A DNA stretch of 64,000 bases from Stigmatella ashevillena. Lineage in GTDB: Bacteria; Myxococcota; Myxococcia; Myxococcales; Myxococcaceae. A model generated the notes under the pieces. That model was not told the DNA's origin and did not search any database. It was given only the letters and a program-made list of their open reading frames with translations. Shown here piece by piece: positions 8,909 to 17,597 of this stretch (its first letter is position 1; the number at the start of each line of letters is the position of its first letter). Where the stretch lies: assembly GCF_028368975.1 (NCBI RefSeq), contig NZ_JAQNDM010000002.1:1240001-1304000 (forward strand), given 5' to 3'. The position numbers were made by a program, and so were the translations under genes.

Positions 8909-9856
8909 ATGAGTTCTACGTCGTCCTCCGTACTGCGCGCTGATCAGATCTGGATCGACGGCAAATTCGTGAAATGGGACGAGGGCCACATGCACGTGAT
9001 GACGCACGCGCTGCATTACGGCCTGGGCGTCTTCGAGGGCATCCGCGCCTACCGGACGCACGACGGCCGGCTGGCGGTGTTCCGCCTGCGCGAGCACATC
9101 CAGCGGCTGATGGACTCGGCGCACATCTGCATGTTGAAGATGCCGTTCACGACCGACCAGCTCGTGGAGGCGTGCCTGGAGTTGCTGCGCAAGCAGCGGG
9201 ATCTCTTCGCCAACGGCGCCTACTTGCGCCCCATCGCGTTCATGGGAGACGGCGCCATGGGCCTGGGCGCGGTCAACCCCACCCGCGTCGTCATCACGGC
9301 CTGGGATTGGGGCGCATACCTGGGCGACAAGGGCATCCGCGAGGGCATCCGCGCCAAGGTCAGCTCCTTCACCCGCCTGCACGTCAACGTCAACATGGTG
9401 CGCGGGAAGATCTCCGGCCAGTACGTCAACTCCATCCTCGCCAAGCGCGAGGCGGTGCTGGGCGGCTACGACGAGGCCATCCTGCTGGACATCAGCGGCT
9501 TCGTGGCCGAGGCCTCCGGCGAGAACATCTTCATGGTGAACAAGAAGGGCATCATCAAGACCCCGCCCCTCTCCTCGCCCATCCTTGATGGCATCACCCG
9601 CGACTCGGTGCTGAAGCTCATCCGCGACAGCGGCCGCAGCGTGGAGGAAGTCACCTTCACCCGCGACGCGCTCTACATCAGCAACGAGATCTTCTTCACC
9701 GGCACGGCCGCGGAGATCACCCCGGTGCGCGAGGTGGACAACCGCATGGTGGGCGAAGGCAAGCCGGGCCCCATCGCCCAGTTCGTCCAGGACACCTACT
9801 TCCGGGTCGTCCGCGGCCAGGAACCCCGCTACGCCGAGTGGTTGACCTACATCTAA
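8909..9856 (+). CDS. ilvE: Branched-chain amino acid aminotransferase
   Basis: A fold-type IV PLP aminotransferase of 315 residues. The N-terminus IWIDGKFVKWDEGHMHVMTHALHYG and GVFEGIRAY are diagnostic for IlvE. The PLP Lys is about residue 167 (MVRGKISGQYVNS), and EASGENIFMV and TGTAAEITPV complete the phosphate and substrate pockets. It catalyses the last step of Leu/Ile/Val synthesis with 2-oxoglutarate/glutamate; in myxobacteria branched-chain amino acids also feed iso-fatty acids. ATG 8909 has AAGGA upstream, preferred over the longer frame from 8855. Confidence 0.95.
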   Translation: MSSTSSSVLRADQIWIDGKFVKWDEGHMHVMTHALHYGLGVFEGIRAYRTHDGRLAVFRLREHIQRLMDSAHICMLKMPFTTDQLVEACLELLRKQRDLFANGAYLRPIAFMGDGAMGLGAVNPTRVVITAWDWGAYLGDKGIREGIRAKVSSFTRLHVNVNMVRGKISGQYVNSILAKREAVLGGYDEAILLDISGFVAEASGENIFMVNKKGIIKTPPLSSPILDGITRDSVLKLIRDSGRSVEEVTFTRDALYISNEIFFTGTAAEITPVREVDNRMVGEGKPGPIAQFVQDTYFRVVRGQEPRYAEWLTYI

Positions 9857-9908
9857 CCACGCACCGCCGCGTGCCGGGCGGCCTCCAGATCGGCTAAAAG
9901 ACCCGATA

Positions 9909-11243
9909 ATGCCTCCGGCCGGTCACTCGGACGACAACCCCTTCAACCTCGAGAATCCATCGATTCTCGACATCGCTCCTCCAGAGCCAAAGTCCCTGGA
10001 GGAGACCGGCTTGAAGATGGGGCTGCTGTCGGACATTGCCCTGAAGTTCCTCTACTACTCGGGCACGGGCACGGGCATGGCCATCGCCGAAGAGCTGTGC
10101 CTGCCCTGGCCCGGCGTCATCGAGCGGGTGGTGGATTTCGTGGCCACCGAGAAGCTCGTGGACCTGCGCGGCGGCAAGGGTTTTGGCCGCGCCTCGGTGG
10201 AGTTCGTCCTCACCGAGAAGGGCCGCGAGTACGCGCGCGATGCGTTGACGCGCACCACCTACGTGGGGCCCGCACCGGTTCCCATCGATCAGTACAACGC
10301 CCTCATCACCAGCCAGACCGAGGAGAACCCCGTCGTCAGCCGGGAGGATCTGCTGATGGGGCTCTCCCACCTCACCGTCACCGAGGAGCTGCTCGACAAG
10401 CTGGGCCCCGCGGTCAACTCCAGCCGCTCCCTGTTCCTCTACGGGCCCCCGGGCAACGGCAAGACGAGCCTCGCCGAGGCCATCTCGCGCATGTTCGGCG
10501 GCGAGGCCTTCGTCCCCTACTGCCTGGAGATCGACAACCAGATCATCAAGGTCTTCGACAGCCTCAACCACTCCCCCGTCCCGCTGGAGGTCGGCCGGGA
10601 CGGCGCGGGGCGGCGGCAGACCTTCGAGATGGACCAGCGCTGGCAGCTGTGCCGCCGCCCGGCCGTGGTGGTGGGCGGCGAGCTGACGCTGGAGACGTTG
10701 GATCTCATCTACTCGGAGACGGCGCGCTTCTACGAGGCCCCGTTCCAGGTGAAGGCCAACGGCGGCATGCTCCTCATCGACGACTTCGGCCGCCAGAAGG
10801 TCCACCCCACGGACCTGCTCAACCGGTGGATCGTCCCCCTGGAGAAGCGCATCGATTTTCTCACCCTCCACACGGGCAAGAAATTCGAGATTCCTTTCGA
10901 GCAGCTCCTGGTCTTCTCCACCAACCTGGACCCCAAGGAGCTGGTGGACGAGGCCTTCCTGCGCCGCATCAAGTACAAGATCGAGGTGAAGAACCCGGAC
11001 GAGGAGACCTTCCGGGACATCTTCCAGCGGGTTTGCGAGGCCGTGGGCATCCCCTACGTCGACCAGGCCATCACCTACCTCATCGAGGCCTACTACAAGC
11101 CGCGCAACATGCAGATGCGTGCCTGCCACCCCAGGGACCTGGTTTCCCTGATCAAGGACGCCGCGAGATACCGGCAAATCCCCCCTGCCCTTTCGAAGGA
11201 TTTGCTCGACCAGGCATGCGAGGTCTTCCTGGTCGATCTGTGA
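9909..11243 (+). CDS. AAA+ ATPase with N-terminal winged-helix-like region
   Basis: A 444-residue protein. Residues about 35-110 (FLYYSGTGTGMAIAEELCL, then FGRASVEFVLTEKGREYA) look like a winged-helix module. The ATPase core has Walker A YGPPGNGKTSLAEAI near residue 180, Walker B GMLLIDDFGRQ near residue 288 and sensor-1 LLVFSTNLDPKEL. The type is widespread in myxobacteria but has no firm function; the wHTH plus AAA+ layout would fit a regulated nucleic-acid or protein-remodelling ATPase. It begins a co-directional run through fic, nfo, DHH and cysteine desulfurase genes. Confidence 0.75.
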   Translation: MPPAGHSDDNPFNLENPSILDIAPPEPKSLEETGLKMGLLSDIALKFLYYSGTGTGMAIAEELCLPWPGVIERVVDFVATEKLVDLRGGKGFGRASVEFVLTEKGREYARDALTRTTYVGPAPVPIDQYNALITSQTEENPVVSREDLLMGLSHLTVTEELLDKLGPAVNSSRSLFLYGPPGNGKTSLAEAISRMFGGEAFVPYCLEIDNQIIKVFDSLNHSPVPLEVGRDGAGRRQTFEMDQRWQLCRRPAVVVGGELTLETLDLIYSETARFYEAPFQVKANGGMLLIDDFGRQKVHPTDLLNRWIVPLEKRIDFLTLHTGKKFEIPFEQLLVFSTNLDPKELVDEAFLRRIKYKIEVKNPDEETFRDIFQRVCEAVGIPYVDQAITYLIEAYYKPRNMQMRACHPRDLVSLIKDAARYRQIPPALSKDLLDQACEVFLVDL

Positions 11244-11366
11244 AAAGAGGGTTTTATTTGTCCTAACCACGCGGAATTTCTAGAATCAGTCTCTGGTTTC
11301 AATTCCCGGTCGACCGCTCGGTCCAGCTGACGTGACGGGAAGCGGGCACGAAGGAGCCGCAGGTCC

Positions 11367-12200
11367 GTGAAGGAACGCTACCAAGAGATCGATGAGAAGA
11401 ACGAGACGCTGCGCGACTACCTCGGCATCTTCAAGGACAAGTCCCACGACTTCCTCGAGAAGTTCGAGATGTCGTGGATCTACCATGACGCCGCGCTCGA
11501 GGGCGTCGTGTACACACAACAGGAGCTGCTGGCGGCGTTGTTCCCCGGGAAGATCGCCGCCGAAGCCTCGCTGATGCCCGTGGTGCTGGAGGTGCGCAAC
11601 CACAAGGCCGTCTGCGACTACATCCGCGAGGAAGCCGCCGCCAGCAAGAAGACCGCGCAGATCACCCTGACGCAGATCAAGCGCATGCATGATCTGCTCA
11701 TCGGCAACACGCCCGAGGCGATGGCGGCGCGCGCGGCCACCGAGCGCCGGGAGCGCACCGAGAAGGAGCTGTCCAAGGAGCGCGAGCGCGCCGGCTTCCG
11801 CAAGGACATGCCGCTGCACCGCACCTACTTCCACGACATCGCCCAGCCGGCGAAGATCCAACCCGCGCTGGACAAGCTGGTGGACTACACCGCGAGCGCC
11901 GAGTTCCGCGAGTTCCACCCCATCAAGCAGGCGGCCACGGTGCAGCACATGTTCCTGCAGATCTTCCCCTTCACCGAGCACAGCGGGAAGGTGGGCCGGA
12001 TGTGCACGAACCTCATCATGCTGCGCAACAACTACATGCCGGTCATCATCCACTCCATCGACCGGCAGAAGTACTACGAGGCCTTCCGCGGCAACGTGGC
12101 CGGCTTCCGCACCCTGTTGATGGATGCCATCGAGAACTCGCTCGACAACGGCATCAAGTACTTCAAGGATCTCAACCGGCGGTACAAGGCCATCAACTAG
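11367..12200 (+). CDS. Fic-domain-like protein with degenerate active-site motif
   Basis: A 277-residue all-helical protein. The region around residues 185-225 aligns with the Fic core: active enzymes read HPFxDGNGRxxR, here it is FPFTEHSGKVGR (residues 200-211). The catalytic His is Phe200, and the anion-binding Gly-Asn-Gly-Arg is changed to His-Ser-Gly-Lys. The flanking helices (QHMFLQI before, MCTNLIMLRNN after) are well kept. Classical AMP transfer is therefore unlikely; a structural, regulatory or altered-chemistry role is possible. GTG 11367 has AAGGAG ten bases upstream. Eight bases separate its stop from the nfo start, so the two are probably co-transcribed. Confidence 0.75.
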   Translation: MKERYQEIDEKNETLRDYLGIFKDKSHDFLEKFEMSWIYHDAALEGVVYTQQELLAALFPGKIAAEASLMPVVLEVRNHKAVCDYIREEAAASKKTAQITLTQIKRMHDLLIGNTPEAMAARAATERRERTEKELSKERERAGFRKDMPLHRTYFHDIAQPAKIQPALDKLVDYTASAEFREFHPIKQAATVQHMFLQIFPFTEHSGKVGRMCTNLIMLRNNYMPVIIHSIDRQKYYEAFRGNVAGFRTLLMDAIENSLDNGIKYFKDLNRRYKAIN

Positions 12201-12208
12201 GCCGCCCC

Positions 12209-13042
12209 GTGCTCCTCGGCGCTCACGAGTCCATTGCAGGAGGCGTGAGCCAGGCCTTCGCGCGGGCCGAGGAACACGGCGCGCGCAGCCTGCAGATCTT
12301 CACGAAGAACGCGCGCGGCTGGAACGCGCCGCCGCTCACCGAGCCGGAGCGCCGCGCCTTCCGCGCCGAGGCCCGGCGCAGCGGCCTGCCCGCCATCGCC
12401 CATGGCAGCTACCTGGTGAACCTGGGCACGGAGGACCCCGTGCTGCGCGAGAAGTCCATCGCGTGTGTGACGGAAGAGCTGACGCGCTGCGAGCAGCTGG
12501 GCATCTCCTGCCTCGTCATCCACCCGGGCACCCACCCGGACGAGAAGCGCGGGCTGGCCCTGGTGGCCGAGGGGCTGGACGAGGTGCACCGGCGCACCCC
12601 TCGCTTCCGCTCTCGAATCTGCCTGGAAATCACCGCGGGCCAGGGCCACTGCCTGGGCTGGCGCTTCTGGCACCTGACCGAGATTCTCTCGCGCGTGGCC
12701 CGAGAGGACCGGCTGGGCCTGTGCCTGGACACCTGCCACCTCTTCGCCGCGGGGTATGATTTGTCCTCCGAAGAGGGTTACGAAGCGGTGATGGCCGAGT
12801 GCGATGCCGCCGTGGGGCTGGAGCGTGTGCGATGCTTCCACCTCAACGACTGCAAGAAGCCGCTCGGGTGCCGCGTGGACCGGCACGAGGAGGTCGGTAA
12901 GGGAACAATCGGGCGCACAGCCTTCCGCTGCCTCGTGAATGATTCGCGGTTCGTCAACACCATTGGGGTACTTGAGACCCCCTTCCCGGAACGATACGCG
13001 GAAGCCCTCCGGCTTCTCGAATCCCTCCGCCGAAGGCAGTAA
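12209..13042 (+). CDS. nfo: Endonuclease IV (AP endonuclease)
   Basis: A 277-residue TIM-barrel AP endonuclease. Zn-ligand segments are visible in order: LGAHESIAGG at the N-terminus, AHGSYLVNLG, LVIHPGTH, ICLEITAGQG, LCLDTCHLFAAGYD, FHLNDCKKPLG with the VDRHEEVGKG loop, and the final VLETPF. The enzyme cuts 5' to abasic sites and processes blocked 3' ends in base-excision repair. The open frame extends upstream into fic, but the conserved start is GTG 12209 (MLLGAHES), giving the family's usual length. Confidence 0.93.
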   Translation: MLLGAHESIAGGVSQAFARAEEHGARSLQIFTKNARGWNAPPLTEPERRAFRAEARRSGLPAIAHGSYLVNLGTEDPVLREKSIACVTEELTRCEQLGISCLVIHPGTHPDEKRGLALVAEGLDEVHRRTPRFRSRICLEITAGQGHCLGWRFWHLTEILSRVAREDRLGLCLDTCHLFAAGYDLSSEEGYEAVMAECDAAVGLERVRCFHLNDCKKPLGCRVDRHEEVGKGTIGRTAFRCLVNDSRFVNTIGVLETPFPERYAEALRLLESLRRRQ

Positions 13043-13054
13043 ATAAGAGAGCCC

Positions 13055-14170
13055 ATGCCTGCAACACAGTCCTCCAACCCCCGCCGTCCCCTGGCCACGG
13101 GCGAGCCCGAAGACCCTCTGCCACCGCGGCTCGCCCACCTGCCGGCCCGGGACAAGCTGGAGCGCCTGCTCAAAGTGGCTCGTGGGAAGAAGAAGGCGCT
13201 GATCCTCACGCACGACAACCCGGACCCTGACTCCCTGGCAGCCGCGGTCACGCTCGCCCACATCCTGGAGCGGCGGGCGGGCATGGAAGCCCGGGTCGGC
13301 TACGGTGGCATCATCGGACGAGCAGAGAACGTGGCCTTCGTCCGGGTGCTGCGGCTGCCTGTCTCGCACGTCTCGCAGATCGACTTCGACACGTACGACT
13401 TCTTCGGCCTGGTGGACACGCAGCCGTCGGTGGGCAACCACTCGCTGCCGACCCGGCTGCGCGCGGACGTGGTGATTGATCACCACCCGCTCCGGGACGA
13501 GAGCCTGCAGGCCCCCTTCGCGGATGTGGGCGGCGACTTCGGCGCCACCGCGACGATGCTGGTGGAGTACCTGCGCGCGGCCCGCCTGGAGCCCTCGGTG
13601 GATGTGGCCACCGCGCTCTTCTACGGCATCAAGGCGGACACGCGGGACTTGGGCCGCGAGACGACCCAGACGGACATCGACAGCTACCTGTGGCTCTTCC
13701 CGCGCTGCGACAAGCACCTGCTGGGACAGATCGAGCACCCCGAGGTGCCGGCGCGCTACTTCCATCTGTTCCACACGTCCATCGAGCGGGCCAAGGTATA
13801 CGGCACCGCCATCGTCACGGATCTCGAGGAGGTCTACTCTCCGGACATGGTGGCCGAGATCGCCGAGCGGATGATGTCCCTGGAGGGCACGAAGTGGTCG
13901 CTGGCCTATGCAACGTTCCGCAATCAGCTCTTCGTCTCCCTGAGGGTGAAGGACCGGCGGATGAACGCAGGGCGGCTGATCCGCGAGACGTGTGAGGACT
14001 TTGGCGGCTCCTCGGGAGGCCACGGCAGCATGGCGGGCGCGCGCCTGCCGCTGTCCGGCAAGGCCAGCCAGCGCAAGGCGCTCAAGCGCGAGTTGGTGAA
14101 CCGGTTCCTCAAGGCCTTCGGCGTCGCCGATCAGCGGCCCGTCTCGCTGCTGGCCGCCCAGGACGCGTGA
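13055..14170 (+). CDS. DHH-family phosphoesterase (NrnA/RecJ-like)
   Basis: A 371-residue DHH/DHHA1 protein. The metal centre motifs are LILTHDNPDPDSLAAA (motif I), DFFGLVDTQPS (II) and DVVIDHHPL (III, the DHH triad), with the C-terminal DHHA1 domain ending in GGSSGGHGSMAGARLPL. Relatives degrade nanoRNA, pAp or cyclic dinucleotides; which applies here cannot be told from motifs. It starts 12 bp after nfo and its stop overlaps the start of the cysteine desulfurase gene by four bases. Confidence 0.88.
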   Translation: MPATQSSNPRRPLATGEPEDPLPPRLAHLPARDKLERLLKVARGKKKALILTHDNPDPDSLAAAVTLAHILERRAGMEARVGYGGIIGRAENVAFVRVLRLPVSHVSQIDFDTYDFFGLVDTQPSVGNHSLPTRLRADVVIDHHPLRDESLQAPFADVGGDFGATATMLVEYLRAARLEPSVDVATALFYGIKADTRDLGRETTQTDIDSYLWLFPRCDKHLLGQIEHPEVPARYFHLFHTSIERAKVYGTAIVTDLEEVYSPDMVAEIAERMMSLEGTKWSLAYATFRNQLFVSLRVKDRRMNAGRLIRETCEDFGGSSGGHGSMAGARLPLSGKASQRKALKRELVNRFLKAFGVADQRPVSLLAAQDA

Positions 14171-15324
14171 TCTACTGGGATCACAACGCGGCCACGCCGC
14201 TGCTCCCCGAGGTCTCCCAGGCCCTCGCCCGCGCCATCCTGGAAGGGGGCTCCGGCAACGCCTCCAGCATCCACCGGGCAGGCCGTGAAGCCCGGGGACG
14301 TCTGGACGCCGCCAGGGCCCGGATCGCCCGGGTGCTGGGATGCGAGCCCAAGGAGGTGTGCTTCACCAGCTCGGGCTCCGAGGCGGACGCGCTGGCGCTC
14401 AAGGGCGCCTTCCTCACGCGGAAGGATCCCCTCCGCCGACGCATCGTCACCTCCTCCATCGAACACCCCGCCGTGCTCGCCACGATGGCGCAACTGGAGA
14501 AGCTGGGCGCGGAGGTGGTGCGGCTCCGGCCCGGCGCGGACGGCCGGGTGCCCACCGAAGCAGTCCTGGAAGCCCTCACGCCACAGACGGCCCTGTGCTC
14601 GTTGATGTGGGCCAACAACGAGACGGGCGTGGTGCAGCCCGCGAGGGAGGCCGCCCTGGCCTGCCGCCAGCGCGGCATTCTCTTCCACACAGATGCCGTC
14701 CAGGCGGCGGGCAAGCTTCCCTTGAGCCTGCGCGAGGTGGACGCGGACCTGCTGGCGATCTCCGCCCACAAGTTTGGCGGGCCCGCGGGCGCGGGCGTGC
14801 TGGTGGTGCGCAAGGGCGTGGACGTCCAGGCGCTCACCCCCGGGCACCAGGAAGGAAGCCGCCGGGGCGGAACGCAGAACGTGCCCTACGCGGAGGCGCT
14901 GGCGCTGGCGCTGGAGTTGTCCCAGTCCCGGCAGGAGGCCTCCCGTGCCCAGCTCGGCGCCCTGAGGGATCTCTTCGAGCGCGAAGTCCGGGCGCGCATT
15001 TCCGGCGTCAGCATCAATGGAGGCGCCGCGCCGCGCGTGCCCAACACCAGCAACCTGGCCTTCCACGGCACCGATGGCGAAGCCCTGTTGATTGCCCTGG
15101 ATCTGGAAGGCATCTGCGTCTCTTCGGGTTCGGCCTGTGCTTCGGGAACCCTCTCCCCCTCCCATGTCCTGCGAGCCATGGGGCTCACGCCCGAGCAGGC
15201 CCATGGCTCGCTGCGCTTTTCCCTCGGCGCGGGCACCACCCAGGCGGAAGTGCAGCGCGTCGTGGAAGCGCTCGAGACCCACGTGCCCCGCGCGCGCGCC
15301 ATCGCCGCCCGGGACATGGCGTGA
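14167..15324 (+). CDS. Cysteine desulfurase (NifS/IscS family)
   Basis: A 385-residue fold-type I PLP enzyme. It has the N-terminal DHNAATPL, the PLP-binding FTSSGSEADALALKG, HTDAVQAAGKLPL, the Schiff-base lysine in ISAHKFGGPAG, the RGGTQN turn and the catalytic Cys loop SSGSACASGTLSPSHVL. The enzyme moves sulfur from cysteine for Fe-S clusters or thio-tRNA. GTG 14167 overlaps the DHH stop (GTGA). No iscU/sufBCD genes are near, so the acceptor is unknown. Confidence 0.92.
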   Translation: MIYWDHNAATPLLPEVSQALARAILEGGSGNASSIHRAGREARGRLDAARARIARVLGCEPKEVCFTSSGSEADALALKGAFLTRKDPLRRRIVTSSIEHPAVLATMAQLEKLGAEVVRLRPGADGRVPTEAVLEALTPQTALCSLMWANNETGVVQPAREAALACRQRGILFHTDAVQAAGKLPLSLREVDADLLAISAHKFGGPAGAGVLVVRKGVDVQALTPGHQEGSRRGGTQNVPYAEALALALELSQSRQEASRAQLGALRDLFEREVRARISGVSINGGAAPRVPNTSNLAFHGTDGEALLIALDLEGICVSSGSACASGTLSPSHVLRAMGLTPEQAHGSLRFSLGAGTTQAEVQRVVEALETHVPRARAIAARDMA

Positions 15325-15339
15325 CGCGGCGGGGAGGAC

Positions 15340-16275
15340 TCAGTCGCTGGTGCCGAACAGGCCCCGGACGAGCGCGGCGATGGCCAGAGGCGTCCCCACG
15401 CGCTCGTCATAGTGGGGCGTGAGGGCCTGGGCGTAGGCCTCCGCCGAGGGAAAACGGTCCTCGGCCTGCGCGGCGAACCCCCGCGAGATGAGCTCCTCCA
15501 AGGACTCGGGGATCTCCGGCCGCAGCGCATGAATGGGCCGGTAGCGCCGGTGGCTGATGTTGAAGAACACCTCCTCCGGGTTGCTGCCCGTGAAGGGACG
15601 CTCCAGGGTCAACAGCTCGTAGAGCACCACGGTCGCGGCCCACAGGTCCGCCTCTGGCGTGACGCGCCCTCGCAGCGACTCAGGGGACAGGTAGTAGGGC
15701 TTGCCCAGCACCTCCTCGCCATCGCGTGAGCCATCGACGAACGCCCGGGCCACCCCGAAGTCCCCCAGTTTGATCTCCCCCACCCGGGAGATGAAGAGGT
15801 TCGAGGGGGAGACATCACAATGGACGATGCCCAGCGCATCGCCGCGGGGGCCCGTGGCGGTGTGCGCATACGCCAACGCATCCAGGAGCACCTTGCCCAG
15901 GTACACCGCGAAGTCCACCGGCAACGGGATGCCCAGCTGCTTGCAGCGGCGGAGGATCTGTCCCAGATCCCGGCCGTCCACCAACTCCATCACGATGTAA
16001 TAGGTGTCTCCAGCGATCCCCACATCCAGTACCTTGACGATGTTGGGATGGTCCAGCTGCGTGGACAGGTCCGCCTCCCGGATGAAGAGCTCGACCGAGG
16101 CGGGATCCTTCACGAGGGACGGGAGCAGCCGCTTCAGGGCCACCATCCACCCTTCGTAGCGGCCCGAGAGCACCTTGGCCCGGTACACCTCGGCCATCCC
16201 CCCTTTGCCGAGCTGCGCCAGCAGCTCGTAGTTGCCAAAGACCCGGGGCTGGCGGGGCGTGGCGGGGGGGTTCAC
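15340..16275 (-). CDS. Pkn2-type Ser/Thr protein kinase, kinase domain only
   Basis: A 311-residue Hanks-type kinase: Gly loop LGKGGMAEVYRAK, catalytic Lys in MVALKRLLP, HRD variant IVHCDVSPSNLF (the Arg is Cys), DFG as LGDFGVARAF, and the APE-region YYLSPESLRG. There is no transmembrane or sensor domain after the kinase, so it is cytoplasmic. The Cys before the catalytic Asp means it is not an RD kinase; this HCDVSPSN form is common in myxobacteria. GTG 16275 overlaps the upstream TPR gene's stop (GTGA), showing translational coupling. Confidence 0.9.
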   Translation of the reverse strand: MNPPATPRQPRVFGNYELLAQLGKGGMAEVYRAKVLSGRYEGWMVALKRLLPSLVKDPASVELFIREADLSTQLDHPNIVKVLDVGIAGDTYYIVMELVDGRDLGQILRRCKQLGIPLPVDFAVYLGKVLLDALAYAHTATGPRGDALGIVHCDVSPSNLFISRVGEIKLGDFGVARAFVDGSRDGEEVLGKPYYLSPESLRGRVTPEADLWAATVVLYELLTLERPFTGSNPEEVFFNISHRRYRPIHALRPEIPESLEELISRGFAAQAEDRFPSAEAYAQALTPHYDERVGTPLAIAALVRGLFGTSD

Positions 16276-17237
16276 GGGCTCGGGGTTCCGGGACCTGGCG
16301 TTCCGCGTGAAAAAGCCGCCTTCTTCTCTTTCGACCGCTTCACCAGCGCCTGGAACTCCCGGTCGTTGCCCAGTTGGCGAACCAGCTCGGGATCGCCTTC
16401 GATGACCGTATGCAGTTCGTAGCCCAGCTCGACCGTCTGCCGCAGGTAGCCCAGCGACCGCTTCTTGCCACCGGTCTGGGCCGCATGGGCACACCCCAAC
16501 ATGTAGAGCACATTCGGGTTGTTCGGCTGAAGCTTGGATGCCCGGTCCAGAGCACCGATGGCGGCGGTCACCTGCCCCAGCTTGAGCTGGCTGGACCCCA
16601 GACCCAGATACGCGGACCAGCTCGGATCGCTGTCCACGCTGCGCTGAAAGGCCTCCGCGGCCTCCTTGTACTGCTTGTTCAGATAATGCCGCTCCCCCTT
16701 CTCCAGCTCGGCCCGGGCCTGCTCGAACTTCGGATTGCCTCGCTTGCCCGCCAGCTCGGCGGCGAGGGTGGGCACTCCGGGGCTGGCGCCGGGGGTCGCC
16801 TTTTCCGGGGCCATCGCCTGGAGGACGAAGCGCTTGTTGCTCAGCACGGGAGACTCACACCCGCTGCGAAGCCGCACGTGGGCCATCAGGATCTGGGTGT
16901 CCTCGTTATAGAAGCCCAGGATGGAGTAGGCCTGCTCCGGCACGCAGCCGTTTCCCGTCTGACAGACCTTCAACCACCCGACGAACACCGAGCCCTGGAG
17001 CGTGCCTTCCAGCACCTTGCCCTTGCCCACCTGGGAGCAGGCCCCTCCGCTCTGGGTCTGAACGCCCGAGAGGGTCTCGCCCTCGAGCATCAGCTCGAAC
17101 TGGCCGTAGTGCTCTGCCCGGAAGGGACCTGACGAGAGGGGCCGCGCGGCGGCCAGTCCAGGCACCAGGAGCAGGGCCACGGCGAGGCCGGTTATAGAAG
17201 ACGCGGGGGCCATGGAGAGGGCGGACGGGCGCATCAT
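16272..17237 (-). CDS. Secreted TPR-repeat protein
   Basis: About 321 residues with a signal peptide (ITGLAVALLLVPGLAAA), a Cys-containing beta-rich N-terminal half, then two to three TPR units from about residue 190 (EKGERHYLNKQYKEAAEAFQ, the SDPSWSAYLGLGSSQLKLG unit). The C-terminus is basic. It is the first gene of a two-gene operon with the kinase downstream and coupled, so it may sense or scaffold for that kinase across the envelope (inference). ATG 17237, 17234 and 17213 are all possible; none has a good ribosome site. Confidence 0.78.
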   Translation of the reverse strand: MMRPSALSMAPASSITGLAVALLLVPGLAAARPLSSGPFRAEHYGQFELMLEGETLSGVQTQSGGACSQVGKGKVLEGTLQGSVFVGWLKVCQTGNGCVPEQAYSILGFYNEDTQILMAHVRLRSGCESPVLSNKRFVLQAMAPEKATPGASPGVPTLAAELAGKRGNPKFEQARAELEKGERHYLNKQYKEAAEAFQRSVDSDPSWSAYLGLGSSQLKLGQVTAAIGALDRASKLQPNNPNVLYMLGCAHAAQTGGKKRSLGYLRQTVELGYELHTVIEGDPELVRQLGNDREFQALVKRSKEKKAAFSRGTPGPGTPSP

Positions 17238-17277
17238 AGGAGGCGGATGGCGGCGTTGTAAACGGACGCGGGACACC

Positions 17278-17306
17278 TTGACCTTCCCGAGGGGCATCCC
17301 TATCAT
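17278..17306 (+). promoter_or_regulatory. Sigma-70-type promoter upstream of 6S RNA
   Basis: TTGACC (17278-17283), a 17-bp spacer and TATCAT (17301-17306) form the best housekeeping promoter in the window, with a start near 17313. It would give a precursor with a 60-70 base leader before the 6S fold. A nearer weak -10 (TATTTT, 17359-17364) could instead start the RNA at its mature 5' end. Confidence 0.65.
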
Positions 17307-17375
17307 TTATCCGGATCTTTCGAGGAAACTCCAACAAGTTCGAGGACTTAAGAGACCTATTTTCTGGGTTGTTCA

Positions 17376-17580
17376 AAGACTGTCCCCTGCGGGGCGCGTG
17401 ATGCCCAGCAGAAATTCGAACCGATACGTCCATCACGGGGGCCGTTTCGGGTTCCATGCGCAAGCCCTCCCTCTTCGCGGGGGATGAGGGAAGCCTACGG
17501 AACCATGACTTCGGTCCCCACCTGGCTTCTAGAGGGTTCAATGGACGCTGGGCACACGGCCATACGGCGGGGGACTTTTT
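17376..17580 (+). ncRNA. ssrS: 6S RNA (RNA polymerase mimic), ends approximate
   Basis: No convincing protein is encoded here, but the stretch folds like 6S RNA. The closing stem pairs GTCCCC (17382-17387) with GGGGAC (17570-17575), then TGCCCAGC (17402-17409) with GCTGGGCA (17547-17554); GGGGGCCG (17437-17444) pairs with CGGTCCCC (17512-17519), and GGTTCC with GGAACC inside a long stem. Conserved-looking elements appear in the 6S order: CCGATAC, CATGCGC, GGGAAGCCTACGG. It ends in a U-run (17576-17580). A 5-formyl-THF cyclo-ligase gene follows directly, the same neighbour as in E. coli (ssrS-ygfA). 6S RNA binds housekeeping RNA polymerase in stationary phase. Confidence 0.75.
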
Positions 17581-17597
17581 CTGTGGAGCGGCAGGCG

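Noticed and set aside
12197-14023. 608-codon minus-strand open frame
   Set aside because: Antisense to nfo and the DHH gene, whose conserved motifs are clear on the plus strand.
15820-17132. Plus-strand frames across the kinase and TPR genes
   Set aside because: Antisense to well-supported coupled genes.
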